Assembly (NCBI RefSeq): GCF_000527695.1
Contig: NZ_ATSX01000001.1
Span: forward strand, 620,001-684,000
Source: Commensalibacter papalotli (ex Servin-Garciduenas et al. 2014)
Lineage (GTDB): Bacteria > Pseudomonadota > Alphaproteobacteria > Acetobacterales > Acetobacteraceae
DNA length: 64,000 nucleotides
Direction: 5' to 3'
The position numbers were made by a program, and so were the translations under genes. Positions 1 through 8,731 of this stretch are shown in pieces. The notes under the pieces were generated by a model. It saw only the letters and a list, made by a program, of their open reading frames with translations, searched no databases and was not told the DNA's origin. Numbering within the stretch: the stretch's first letter is position 1; the number at the start of each line of letters is the position of its first letter.

Positions 1-1291
1 TTTTAGTATCAATATGTTTAATAATTTGTGTTAACAACATCATTAACGTACTGGCAGATGCTTTTTCAGTTAACAAAGAGCCAAAATCAACAGGAATTGC
101 TGAAACATGCCCCAATGCAGTGTTAATAGTATTGAAAAGGGTTCTCGTATGAGAGCGATTATCAGGATTGCTGGTAATTCCCAAACGTTGACGTGCCATA
201 TTATGTACTTGGACAGAATTTAATCTTACATGTGTGTGTGACAGGCTTAAGCCGTGGCTAATAAAACCAGCACGCGCTATTAATAAATCAATTTTATGAT
301 TTTCATCGACTTGCTTTAATGCTTGATCAAAAAAAGGTATTAAATCATTTGTAGAAAGCAGTGCATCTTGCCGATTTTCGATAAGAACTCTGGCAAAATC
401 AGAGAATTGATCAGGATCAGCACTGGTGGGGCAAAGTTCTCTTTGATTTTTAACGGTTTTTAATGCCAAAGAAACATGTTGTTTTAGATCTTCTACTCCA
501 TTAGCAATAGGTTCAAGTTGATAATATAAACGCTGTAATTGTAACTCTTTCATCTGGAGACGGATATTTAAACTGTCCCACCAACCAATATCAGTTCGTC
601 CATCAGTATCATATCCAACCCAGCTGCTGAGTAAAATCGAACATGGTGTTAGTGTTGTCCAATAATCAGGCCAGTGTCTTTGTGCAGCATCGAATAAATA
701 ACGATTAAACATATCTAACGCATTACGAGCACGCTCTATGGCATGAATTGCCAATCCTAACTCTTCTTTCAAAGTTGGAGGTGCTACCCTGCGATGTGTA
801 GAGAAAAAGGGCACCTGAGTTTCTTTAGTAATGGGATGACTGGCCATATCAGCAAGGGCCGTGTAAACAGCATTGGCAACAGAAAATGTTGGATGAGCTG
901 TGAATACAGCTGCAAATTGGCTTTTTTCAACTAGTTGTTTAAAACACTCAAAACTTTCAGCTGTATTAGTCTCATGTTTTATTGTAGCTTGCTGAACAAT
1001 ATTTTGAACAATAGTGTCAATTCGTTCATGAATAATTTTTTTTTCTGGATTATTCACATATTTTTGCAAATGAATAGCATGAGATAGGAAAGCAGAATCC
1101 CTGAGTTGTTGAATAATTTCTTTTAACACATCAAATGAGAGCTCTCCTGATTTCAACTGTTGTTTAATTTTTTGTGATAAAATTAAAACGGGATTTTCTG
1201 TAGGTTCATGATTATGTTTAGACATCAACTGAGTTGTTAAGGTAACTAATTGATCTAACATATGAGAAGATGCTGCTGATGTGTTATTCAT
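1..1291 (-). CDS. ppc: phosphoenolpyruvate carboxylase, N-terminal part (runs off left edge)
   Basis: An open frame of 430 codons begins with ATG at 1289-1291 on the minus strand and continues past base 1, so only the N-terminal half or so of a roughly 900-residue enzyme is present. PEP carboxylase makes oxaloacetate from PEP and bicarbonate to refill the TCA cycle. I see the catalytic-histidine motif FTAHPT (H133), the segment SWVGYDTDGRTDIGWW near residue 224 where typical enzymes have WMGGDRDGNP, and GLSLSHTHVRLNS, matching the GLxLxxxDIRQES region with its conserved Arg. The C-terminal catalytic loops lie outside the window. The divergence is probably a subfamily trait rather than decay, because the frame is intact. 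It is divergently transcribed from the next gene with about 100 bp between. Confidence 0.85.
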   Translation of the reverse strand, partial: MNNTSAASSHMLDQLVTLTTQLMSKHNHEPTENPVLILSQKIKQQLKSGELSFDVLKEIIQQLRDSAFLSHAIHLQKYVNNPEKKIIHERIDTIVQNIVQQATIKHETNTAESFECFKQLVEKSQFAAVFTAHPTFSVANAVYTALADMASHPITKETQVPFFSTHRRVAPPTLKEELGLAIHAIERARNALDMFNRYLFDAAQRHWPDYWTTLTPCSILLSSWVGYDTDGRTDIGWWDSLNIRLQMKELQLQRLYYQLEPIANGVEDLKQHVSLALKTVKNQRELCPTSADPDQFSDFARVLIENRQDALLSTNDLIPFFDQALKQVDENHKIDLLIARAGFISHGLSLSHTHVRLNSVQVHNMARQRLGITSNPDNRSHTRTLFNTINTALGHVSAIPVDFGSLLTEKASASTLMMLLTQIIKHIDTK

Positions 1292-1394
1292 AATTAAATA
1301 ATCCATATGATAATAAAATAATTTTGATATATGGTATTTATGATTGATTATTATGGATAAAATGAAAAGATAAAATTCTATTTTAGTTAAAAAA

Positions 1395-2705
1395 ATGCAA
1401 GAAAAAGCGAAGACTGTGGAGAAAATACCTGAGGCAGAGCGCATAGCTTGGCAAGCTTATGTTCACTATCGTCGTATAGCAACAGGGCTATTGATGATGA
1501 TGGGCGTGCTTACGTTTTTAGGCTATTTGTTACCTTATTATGGAATTATCGAAGATAGTTTTTTACTTAACGTTATGCGTACAGGAACTCAAGCAGGATT
1601 TATTGGTGGGTTTGCAGACTGGTTTGCTGTAACGGCATTGTTTCGTCACCCAATGGGTATTCCTATACCTCATACTGCGATTCTTCCAATGCAACAAAAA
1701 CGATTGGGGCAGGGGTTGGGGCGTTTTATTACGCGTTATGTGTTTACAAAGGAAGAGCTTACACAAACCTTAAATAAAATTGATTTCCCTAGTATTTTAG
1801 CACAATATTTATCTAATCCTGCGAATATAGAAATTTGTAGTAATATTATTTTAAAATCAGTTCCAAATATGTTGGATCGTTTTGAAGATGGTCGGGCAAG
1901 TAATTTTATTGGTCGGATATTTTCGCGTTTATTAAGTGGTGAGTCACTTTCTCCTTTGATGGTTCGTGCTTTGCGGACAATGGTTGACAATGAACATCAT
2001 CAAGAAGTGGTTTCTTTTTTACTCGAAATTATTAAAAAGAATTTAAAAGAAAAAGAGCAAGATTTTAAGGATATAATTCAAGATAGGGTGCGCGAACAAG
2101 GGGGACGTTTTTTAGGCTGGATGATTGGTGGTTCCATTGCCAGTAAAGTCTTGGTTGCAGTGAGTAAAGAGATGGATCGTATAGACCCTCAAGATTCAGA
2201 TCTTCGTCATGGTGTTGCTGAATGGATGAAAAAAGAGATTGATAAATTCGAGACTAACCCAGAACGAGGCGAAAAAATTTCTGAAGCATTAAAAGTTTTT
2301 GTTGATCATGAGAGCGTGCAAGAGTGGCGTGAAGATATTTGGCAAAAAATACGTTTGATGGTTGAGGAAGATCTGGAAAATAATGAAGGTTGGATGAAAA
2401 CCTTAATAAATGACACGTTGACCTATCTGGCAACACAATTACGTGAAGATCCAGTTGTTCGTGAAAAAGTTGTAAATACGATTCAAAGCGCTGTAATACG
2501 CTCTTTGCCACATACACAAGAATGGTTGATTCGTTTTACAGAAACGGTAGTGGCAGGATGGGATAGCAATGCACTTGTTGCTCGTTTAGAAACTCGTGTA
2601 GGTAAGGATTTACAATACATACGTATTAATGGTTCTGTGGTGGGATTCCTTGTCGGTATAATATTATATTTATTTCTATATTTATGTTTTGGGCATACAA
2701 ATTAG
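1395..2705 (+). CDS. DUF445 family membrane protein
   Basis: A 436-residue protein of the DUF445 (YjiN-like) family, whose biochemical role is not established. A hydrophobic segment near residues 30-52 is followed by the family-typical stretch GTQAGFIGGFADWFAVTALF and PHTAILPMQQKRLGQGLG. A long, charged, helical middle region comes next, and a C-terminal membrane anchor (about 412-432) ends the protein. The layout suggests two membrane anchors flanking a soluble domain. It stands alone between the divergent ppc gene and the SUF regulator. The ATG at 1395 follows an A-rich stretch without a clear Shine-Dalgarno sequence. Family assignment is confident, function is not. Confidence 0.85.
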   Translation: MQEKAKTVEKIPEAERIAWQAYVHYRRIATGLLMMMGVLTFLGYLLPYYGIIEDSFLLNVMRTGTQAGFIGGFADWFAVTALFRHPMGIPIPHTAILPMQQKRLGQGLGRFITRYVFTKEELTQTLNKIDFPSILAQYLSNPANIEICSNIILKSVPNMLDRFEDGRASNFIGRIFSRLLSGESLSPLMVRALRTMVDNEHHQEVVSFLLEIIKKNLKEKEQDFKDIIQDRVREQGGRFLGWMIGGSIASKVLVAVSKEMDRIDPQDSDLRHGVAEWMKKEIDKFETNPERGEKISEALKVFVDHESVQEWREDIWQKIRLMVEEDLENNEGWMKTLINDTLTYLATQLREDPVVREKVVNTIQSAVIRSLPHTQEWLIRFTETVVAGWDSNALVARLETRVGKDLQYIRINGSVVGFLVGIILYLFLYLCFGHTN

Positions 2706-2754
2706 CACGTATTTTGTTAATTTTATAAAAAAATCTTTTAAAACTCTTTTAAAT

Positions 2755-2769
2755 GGACTAAAGTAGTCC
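2755..2769 (+). promoter_or_regulatory. IscR/Rrf2-type operator in the suf promoter
   Basis: The sequence shows a perfect 6-bp inverted repeat, GGACTA-AAG-TAGTCC. The core GACT-N5-AGTC matches the published E. coli type 1 IscR motif (GACTRWWWYAGTC) except at one position. TATA-rich -10-like hexamers lie directly downstream (2770-2777), and weak -35-like T-rich sequence lies upstream around 2747-2754. The palindrome therefore sits in the spacer, as expected for repression. The next gene encodes an Rrf2 regulator with three cysteines, so autoregulation is the simplest reading (inference). Confidence 0.7.
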
Positions 2770-2835
2770 TATATAAAAAAGATGTTTAACATTAAACTGT
2801 CATTCAGTTTATTTTTAAGATTGAAACATGATCTA

Positions 2836-3252
2836 ATGCTAAAGATATCAAAATTAACAGATTATGCCACTATTCTCTTAATACATCTTTCCAGGTTTCA
2901 AAAACCTACGTCCTCGTCTGTGCTAGCCACTGAAACGGGTGTTCCAGAACCGACAGTAGCCAAAGTTCTTAAAATGCTGACACGTGCATCTTTAGTTAAA
3001 TCATGTCGGGGCGCAGGAAGCGGTTATAGTTTATCATTCCCTTTAAAGGAAATAACACTTGCACAAGTCGTTGTTGCGATTGAAGGCCCCATTGATTTGG
3101 TAAATTGTGATAAAGATAATTGCAGGTTAATTGCTGAGGAGTGCGAATTATACGGAAAATGGGAGGCAATTAGTTTTCAGTTACGTAATGTATTTGAAAA
3201 TATTACAATTGCAGATTTGCAAGATAAGAAATCCATGACTCATTCATGTTAA
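2836..3252 (+). CDS. Rrf2-family SUF system regulator (iron-sulfur sensing)
   Basis: A 138-residue Rrf2/IscR-like winged-helix repressor that heads the suf operon. The N-terminal helix-turn-helix (about 1-60) starts MLKISKLTDYATILLIHLS and includes TGVPEPTVAKVLKMLT. Three cysteines (C91, C96, C103; spacing CX4CX6C) sit where IscR binds its 2Fe-2S cluster, although IscR itself has CX5CX5C. An earlier in-frame ATG at 2782 would add 18 hydrophobic residues foreign to the family and lies at the likely transcription start, so I chose the ATG at 2836. It most resembles the SUF-specific regulators (SufR of the Rrf2 class) and probably represses its own operon through the palindrome at 2755 when cluster-loaded. 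Confidence 0.85.
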   Translation: MLKISKLTDYATILLIHLSRFQKPTSSSVLATETGVPEPTVAKVLKMLTRASLVKSCRGAGSGYSLSFPLKEITLAQVVVAIEGPIDLVNCDKDNCRLIAEECELYGKWEAISFQLRNVFENITIADLQDKKSMTHSC

Positions 3253-3298
3253 AATTATTAAAACAAGATAAAAGTATTCAAGAAACAAGAGTGATACA

Positions 3299-4792
3299 AT
3301 GACCAAACTAACTCAGGATCCAGCATTATTAAAACAATTAGAAACGAATACCTATAAGTGGGGATTCGAAACTCAAATTGAAATGGATATGGCTCCTAAA
3401 GGATTAAATGAAGATATTATTCGGTTAATTTCTGTGCGTAAAGAAGAACCGGAATGGATGTTGGAATGGCGTTTAAAGGCTTATAGATTGTGGTTGACCA
3501 TGACGCCCCCTGATTGGGGTAAAGTTAATCATCCCAATATTGATTTCCAAGATTTACATTATTACGCAGCTCCCAAAAAGAAAAAAGGGCCAAAATCTTT
3601 GGATGAAGTTGATCCAGAGCTTTTAAGAACTTATGAAAAACTCGGGATTCCTCTTAAAGAGCGTGCTATCTTAGCAGGTGTTGAAGGGGCAGAGGAAATG
3701 TCTGATGTTCGTGCGCCTATTGCTATTGATGCTGTTTTTGATAGTGTTTCTGTAGCGACAACTTTTAGAGAAACGTTGTCGGAGGCTGGTGTTATTTTTT
3801 GCCCTATTTCTGAGGCGATCAAGGATTATCCAGAGTTAGTTAAAAAATATTTGGGCAGTGTCGTTCCGCAAGGCGATAATTTCTATACCGCATTAAACTC
3901 TGCTGTTTTTACGGATGGATCTTTTGTTTATATTCCAAAAGGGGTGAGATGCCCGATGGAATTATCAACTTATTTTCGAATTAATGCTAAGAACACGGGA
4001 CAGTTTGAACGTACTTTGATTATTGCTGATGATAAAGCGACAGTATCATATCTTGAAGGATGTACAGCACCACAACGTGATGAAAATCAACTTCATGCGG
4101 CGGTGGTTGAACTGGTTGCTATGGAAGATGCCTTTATTAAATATTCCACTGTACAAAATTGGTACCCAGGAGATAAAGACGGTAAGGGTGGTATTTATAA
4201 TTTTGTGACCAAAAGAGGTGTTTGTCGTGGCGATCGCGCCCGTATTTCTTGGACACAAGTAGAAACGGGTTCTGCTATTACGTGGAAATATCCATCTTGT
4301 ATCTTGCAAGGCGAAGGATCTATTGGTGAATTTTACTCGGTTGCGGTAACGAATGGTCATCAACAAGCCGATACGGGAACAAAGATGATCCATATAGGGC
4401 GTAACACACGTTCGACAATATTGGCCAAGACAATCAGTGCGGGCAAGTCCGATAGCACATATCGTGGTTTGGTAAGAATGTTGCCCAGAGCCAAAGATGC
4501 ACGAAATTTTACAGAGTGTGATAGTTTGTTAATTGGGGATCAATGTGGTGCCCATACGGTGCCTTATATTGAAAGTCAAAATAGCTCTGTCAAAATAGAG
4601 CACGAGGCCACGACGTCCAAAATCTCTGAAGAACAGTTATTTTATTGTCAACAACGCGGCCTTTCGCAAGAAGAAGCGATTGGGCTGATTGTTAATGGTT
4701 TTTGTAAAGATGTATTAAAAGAACTTCCAATGGAATTTGCTGTTGAAGCACAACAGCTTTTACAAATTAGTCTTGAAGGAAGTGTAGGGTAA
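3299..4792 (+). CDS. sufB: Fe-S cluster scaffold protein SufB
   Basis: SufB, 497 residues and full length, is the scaffold subunit of the cytosolic SufBC2D complex on which clusters are assembled. The C-terminal beta-helix core is recognisable by [11 protein letters not shown], in which C407 corresponds to the sulfur-accepting cysteine C405 of E. coli, and by [13 protein letters not shown] with E436 matching E. coli E434. The stretch [20 protein letters not shown] is also typical. It starts 46 bp after the regulator and is followed by sufC after 7 bp, so one transcript is likely. Confidence 0.97.
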   Translation: MTKLTQDPALLKQLETNTYKWGFETQIEMDMAPKGLNEDIIRLISVRKEEPEWMLEWRLKAYRLWLTMTPPDWGKVNHPNIDFQDLHYYAAPKKKKGPKSLDEVDPELLRTYEKLGIPLKERAILAGVEGAEEMSDVRAPIAIDAVFDSVSVATTFRETLSEAGVIFCPISEAIKDYPELVKKYLGSVVPQGDNFYTALNSAVFTDGSFVYIPKGVRCPMELSTYFRINAKNTGQFERTLIIADDKATVSYLEGCTAPQRDENQLHAAVVELVAMEDAFIKYSTVQNWYPGDKDGKGGIYNFVTKRGVCRGDRARISWTQVETGSAITWKYPSCILQGEGSIGEFYSVAVTNGHQQADTGTKMIHIGRNTRSTILAKTISAGKSDSTYRGLVRMLPRAKDARNFTECDSLLIGDQCGAHTVPYIESQNSSVKIEHEATTSKISEEQLFYCQQRGLSQEEAIGLIVNGFCKDVLKELPMEFAVEAQQLLQISLEGSVG

Positions 4793-4799
4793 ATAAAAG

Positions 4800-5582
4800 A
4801 TGAATAATATTTTAGAAATCAGAGATTTACATGCTTGTGTAATGGATGAGACTGCTGAAAATAGCTGTAAAGAAATTTTAAAAGGTGTTAATTTATCCAT
4901 TCCTGCAGGAGAAACCCATGTGATTATGGGGCCAAATGGTTCTGGAAAATCGACTTTATCTTATGTGTTGTCAGGACATCCCAGTTATAATGTAACCAAA
5001 GGATCAGTAACATTTAAAGGACAAGATTTGTTAGCATTGTCTCCTGACGAGCGTGCAGCAGCAGGATTATTCTTGGCATTTCAGGCACCTATTGAACTTC
5101 CTGGTGTGAATAATGCCAATTTTCTCAGAACCTCTGTAAATTCAGTGCGTAAAGCTCGCGGTGAAGAAGAACTGGATCCTGTTAATTTCTTAAAATTGGT
5201 AAGAGAGCTTTCTAAAAAGCTTTCCTTCTCAACTGATATGTTAAAGCGTAATGTAAACGTTGGGTTTTCTGGTGGGGAAAAAAAGCGTAATGAAGTCTTG
5301 CAAATGACATTATTACAGCCCTCTTTTGCGATTTTAGATGAGACGGATAGTGGTCTTGATATTGATGCGCTGCGTATTGTTGCTGAGGGGGTTAATGGGC
5401 TGCGTTCTCCTGAGTTCTCATCTTTGATTATCACCCATCATCAAAGACTACTTGATCATATTCAACCTGACTATATTCATGTCTTGGCCAAAGGACGTAT
5501 TATTCATACAGGTGGACCAGAGCTTTCTCGTCAACTAGAAGCAGAAGGATATGGCCGCTTAGTTGGAGAAGCTGATGCCTAA
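4800..5582 (+). CDS. sufC: Fe-S assembly ABC-type ATPase SufC
   Basis: SufC, 260 residues, is the soluble ABC ATPase that drives conformational changes in SufBC2D. Visible motifs are Walker A GPNGSGKST (44-52), the ABC signature as FSGGEKKRNE, and Walker B ending FAILDETDSGLD. The H-loop is TTHHQRLL-like (ITHHQRLL). There are no membrane segments, as expected for this non-transport ABC protein. Its stop codon overlaps the start of sufD, consistent with translational coupling. Confidence 0.97.
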   Translation: MNNILEIRDLHACVMDETAENSCKEILKGVNLSIPAGETHVIMGPNGSGKSTLSYVLSGHPSYNVTKGSVTFKGQDLLALSPDERAAAGLFLAFQAPIELPGVNNANFLRTSVNSVRKARGEEELDPVNFLKLVRELSKKLSFSTDMLKRNVNVGFSGGEKKRNEVLQMTLLQPSFAILDETDSGLDIDALRIVAEGVNGLRSPEFSSLIITHHQRLLDHIQPDYIHVLAKGRIIHTGGPELSRQLEAEGYGRLVGEADA

Positions 5583-6855
5583 TCATTCAGAAGATCATAA
5601 TTTGAAAGGGCTTGAATCTCTTTTATCCCAAGTAAGGGGAAAAGAGATGAGTGCTGATCAAAAAAATGCAGTGGCTTTTTTAACCGATAATGGTTTACCC
5701 ACACGTCGAGCAGAGATTTGGAAATACACGGATCTTAGATGGGTAAATCAGCATGTTTTTACGCAGCCTAGTCAAGTTAAGCACAAGAAAATTCAAACAT
5801 GGTTGGAAAAAAATATTTTCGCTTCTGAAGCTTTATTTAAATTACCGCGTTTAATTTTGGCTAATGGTCAAATTATCGAAGAATTTTCTACTTTTTTTCA
5901 TAATTCAGCTTGTGAGCTTGAACTAAAAGATTATGTTTACGGTAATTTAGGACAGCCACAAAGAGATGTCATAACTGCTCTTAATTATGCTATGGGCAAG
6001 CAAACCATTCAATTAAACGTTCCAAAAAACCAACACGGTGGCACAATCTTGCTGATTCATCTCGGATATGGAGATCAATCTGGTTTGGCTTCTTTTCATT
6101 ATCGATTAAATATAGAGTTACAAGAACAATCTCAACTTTCTGTAATTGAAATGAATGCTGGAAGTGGAGAGTATTTTACAAACCCAGTTTGTGAAGTTAA
6201 AGTAGGATCTGGTGCTAATTTTGAATATAATAAATTAGTTAATTCTTCTTTAGAGAGCTTTAACTGTTCAAATCTCTATGTAACCTTGGCTGATCATGCT
6301 AAATATCGACAGTTTTTAATTTCTAAAGGTGCTAAGTTCTCTAGGCAAGAAGTCTACATGGATCTTCAGGGTGAATGGTGTAATGCTTCGTTCCAAGCAG
6401 TACAAAATTTACATGATAGACAACATGCTGATATAACCACTGTTTTTTCTCATCTTGTGCCGCATTGTCAATCTGATCAAAATGTAAAGAATATTTTGTC
6501 AGATCAAAGTCATGGTGTTTTTCAGGGTAAAGTCTTTGTGCACCAAAAAGCTCAAAAAACAAACGCACAGCAACAAAATCAGGCGCTACTACTTTCTGAT
6601 CAAGCCGAAATTAATACAAAACCTGAACTAGAGATTTATGCTGATGATGTAAAATGCTCGCATGGGGCAACAGTCGGAGCTTTGGATGAAGATCAGCTTT
6701 TTTTCTTGATGGCCAGAGGAATACCTTATGATCAGGCCAGAGAGATTTTAATTAATGCTTTTGTGGCTCAAGCTGTTGAAGAAATTCATGATCCTATTGC
6801 CAAAGACTTGTTCAAGGAGCAATTAGGTGTTGAAGTCGTAGAGGATATTACATAA
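5575..6855 (+). CDS. sufD: Fe-S cluster assembly protein SufD
   Basis: SufD, 426 residues, is a paralogue of SufB and completes the SufBC2D scaffold. The N-terminal segment RAEIWKYTDLRW and the C-terminal DDVKCSHGATVGALDEDQLFF are family hallmarks, including the conserved C-S-H motif at the SufB-SufD interface. I chose the ATG at 5575, which overlaps the end of sufC and follows a GGAGAA Shine-Dalgarno sequence at good spacing. An ATG 12 bp further upstream lacks this spacing. The stop codon overlaps the sufS start by one base. Confidence 0.95.
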   Translation: MPNHSEDHNLKGLESLLSQVRGKEMSADQKNAVAFLTDNGLPTRRAEIWKYTDLRWVNQHVFTQPSQVKHKKIQTWLEKNIFASEALFKLPRLILANGQIIEEFSTFFHNSACELELKDYVYGNLGQPQRDVITALNYAMGKQTIQLNVPKNQHGGTILLIHLGYGDQSGLASFHYRLNIELQEQSQLSVIEMNAGSGEYFTNPVCEVKVGSGANFEYNKLVNSSLESFNCSNLYVTLADHAKYRQFLISKGAKFSRQEVYMDLQGEWCNASFQAVQNLHDRQHADITTVFSHLVPHCQSDQNVKNILSDQSHGVFQGKVFVHQKAQKTNAQQQNQALLLSDQAEINTKPELEIYADDVKCSHGATVGALDEDQLFFLMARGIPYDQAREILINAFVAQAVEEIHDPIAKDLFKEQLGVEVVEDIT

Positions 6856-8090
6856 TGCAAAAATCAGTTGGTTTTGACGTAGAGAAAATTAGAAATGATT
6901 TTCCGATATTACAGCAAAAGATTAATGGGAAACCTTTTGTATTTTTAGATAGTGGCGCATCCGCACAAAAACCTATTCAGGTGATTGAAGCAATGCAGAA
7001 ATCTGTTTATACGCAATATGCCAATGTTCATCGTGGGGTTTATACGATGAGCGAGGCAATGACCGATCAATATGAAGCTGTACGTCAAAAAATAGCTGAT
7101 TTTATGGGAGCGGTTTCTGCGGAAGAAGTGGTTTTTACAAAAAATAGTACCGAAGCAATTAATTTAGTTGCTTACTCTTTTGGTTCTTTGTTAAGTCAAG
7201 GGCAGGGTGTTGTCATTTCTGAGATGGAGCATCACGCTAATCTTGTGCCCTGGCAAATGCTCAGAGATCGCTTGGGGCTGCACTTATTTGTAGCGCCTAT
7301 TACTGATCATGGTGACTTGGATTTAATTGCTTTAGAACAAATTCTGCTTGAAAATGATATTGGGATAGTTGCAATTACGCACATGTCTAATGTTTTGGGA
7401 ACGATTAATCCCATTAAAATGATCGCGTCAATGGCGCATCAACATGGGGCAAAGATCCTTATTGATGGCAGCCAAGGTATTGTACATCAACAAGTGAATG
7501 TCCAAGATCTCGACGTGGATTTTTATACTTTTACAGGACATAAGCTTTATGGTCCGACAGGTATTGGAATTCTGTGGGGTAAAAAAACGCTTTTGGAACA
7601 AATGCCTCCTTTTATGGGTGGGGGGGATATGATTGAGCGTGTTACTTTTGAAAAATCAACATGGGCTCCACCTCCTGTCAGGTTTGAAGCTGGAACACAG
7701 CCTATCCTGGAAGTGGTAGGGCTGGGTGCTGCTATTGATTATGTATTGTCTATTGGATATGACAACATAATTAATCATGACGAGCAACTGGTAAATTATG
7801 CTCTAGAAAAAATGCAGGCAATTGAAGGTATATCTATCTTAGGTAATCCTGAAAAGCGTGGTGGTGTTATTGCATTTACTATGAATGATGTGCACGCACA
7901 TGATATTGCGACTTTACTAGATCAAAATGGTATTGCTGTAAGAGCTGGGTCACATTGTGCCGAGCCTTTATTGCATCGGTTACATCATACCAGTGTTGCC
8001 AGAGCCAGTTTTGGTATTTATACAAATTTTCAAGAAATAGATGTCTTTATCGAGACATTAAAGCTTGTTCAACAGATGTTTATAAAATAA
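6855..8090 (+). CDS. sufS: cysteine desulfurase SufS
   Basis: A PLP-dependent class II cysteine desulfurase of 411 residues that strips sulfur from cysteine as a persulfide for cluster assembly. The PLP lysine is K230 in FTGHKLYGPTGIG, and the active cysteine is C368 in GSHCAEPLLHR. The N-terminal LDSGASAQKP and HANVHRG-like (YANVHRGVYT) motifs are also typical. It overlaps sufD by one base. Class II enzymes normally need a SufE or SufU sulfur acceptor, and neither gene is present in this operon. Confidence 0.96.
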   Translation: MQKSVGFDVEKIRNDFPILQQKINGKPFVFLDSGASAQKPIQVIEAMQKSVYTQYANVHRGVYTMSEAMTDQYEAVRQKIADFMGAVSAEEVVFTKNSTEAINLVAYSFGSLLSQGQGVVISEMEHHANLVPWQMLRDRLGLHLFVAPITDHGDLDLIALEQILLENDIGIVAITHMSNVLGTINPIKMIASMAHQHGAKILIDGSQGIVHQQVNVQDLDVDFYTFTGHKLYGPTGIGILWGKKTLLEQMPPFMGGGDMIERVTFEKSTWAPPPVRFEAGTQPILEVVGLGAAIDYVLSIGYDNIINHDEQLVNYALEKMQAIEGISILGNPEKRGGVIAFTMNDVHAHDIATLLDQNGIAVRAGSHCAEPLLHRLHHTSVARASFGIYTNFQEIDVFIETLKLVQQMFIK

Positions 8091-8147
8091 ATTTCATTTC
8101 TTACTTGTTTTATGATTATCTCATTATTATTTATTATTGGTGTCTGA

Positions 8148-8612
8148 ATGGAAAATAACTCAATAACATCAACGAATTTGCAAGAGGTTGATTCTTTGTC
8201 TGAAAATATGCAACCAAACACAAATCAAGCGGAACCTCAATCTGTTGTAGAGGTATGGACACCAGAAGACACACAGGTTAATAGTGAAAATACAACAACA
8301 GAGTCCGGTGAGATTAATGAAAATGCAGTAATTGATGCAATTTCTACAGTTTATGATCCAGAAATTCCTGTTAATGTTTACGAACTAGGATTAATTTATG
8401 CAGTTGATCTGCATGATGATGGAAGAGTTAACGTTGAAATGACATTAACAGCTCCTAATTGTCCAAGTGCCCAAGAATTACCAATTATGATTCAACAAGC
8501 TATTGAAAAAGTAGCTGGGGTTACCCAAGTACAAGTAGAGGTTGTTTGGGATCCGCCTTGGGATATTTCTCGAATGAGTGATGAAGCGCGATTAACCTTA
8601 AATATGTTCTGA
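8148..8612 (+). CDS. sufT: SUF system accessory protein SufT (DUF59/MIP18 family)
   Basis: A 154-residue protein with an acidic, low-complexity N-terminal extension (about 1-60) followed by a DUF59 domain: AISTVYDPEIPVNVYELGLIY, then MTLTAPNCPSAQELP with the conserved cysteine, and VWDPPWDISRMSDEAR near the C terminus. DUF59/SufT proteins help cluster assembly or delivery to targets. It is the last gene of the suf operon, 57 bp after sufS, and is followed by a strong terminator. The extension is likely disordered. Confidence 0.92.
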   Translation: MENNSITSTNLQEVDSLSENMQPNTNQAEPQSVVEVWTPEDTQVNSENTTTESGEINENAVIDAISTVYDPEIPVNVYELGLIYAVDLHDDGRVNVEMTLTAPNCPSAQELPIMIQQAIEKVAGVTQVQVEVVWDPPWDISRMSDEARLTLNMF

Positions 8613-8642
8613 TTTTTTTTCTTATTCTATGCTACCTTACTA

Positions 8643-8677
8643 GGGCAATCTTTTAATTAAGATTGCCCATTTTTTTA
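8643..8677 (+). terminator. rho-independent terminator of the suf operon
   Basis: A perfect 10-bp stem (GGGCAATCTT at 8643-8652 and AAGATTGCCC at 8659-8668) with a 6-base loop is followed by a T-rich tract. It lies 30 bp after the sufT stop, as expected for the end of the suf transcript. Confidence 0.92.
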
Positions 8678-8731
8678 TTTAAAAGTGGTTAGTTTAAGTA
8701 ATAAAAATACAATTTAAAGGAATATTCATTA

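Noticed and set aside
4046-4393. 115-codon frame antisense to sufB
   Set aside because: It lies entirely within a strongly conserved gene on the other strand and has no family features.
7955-8158. 67-codon frame overlapping the end of sufS and the sufT start
   Set aside because: It is out of frame with both genes, has no ribosome site, and codes for Cys/Tyr-rich sequence typical of shadow frames.
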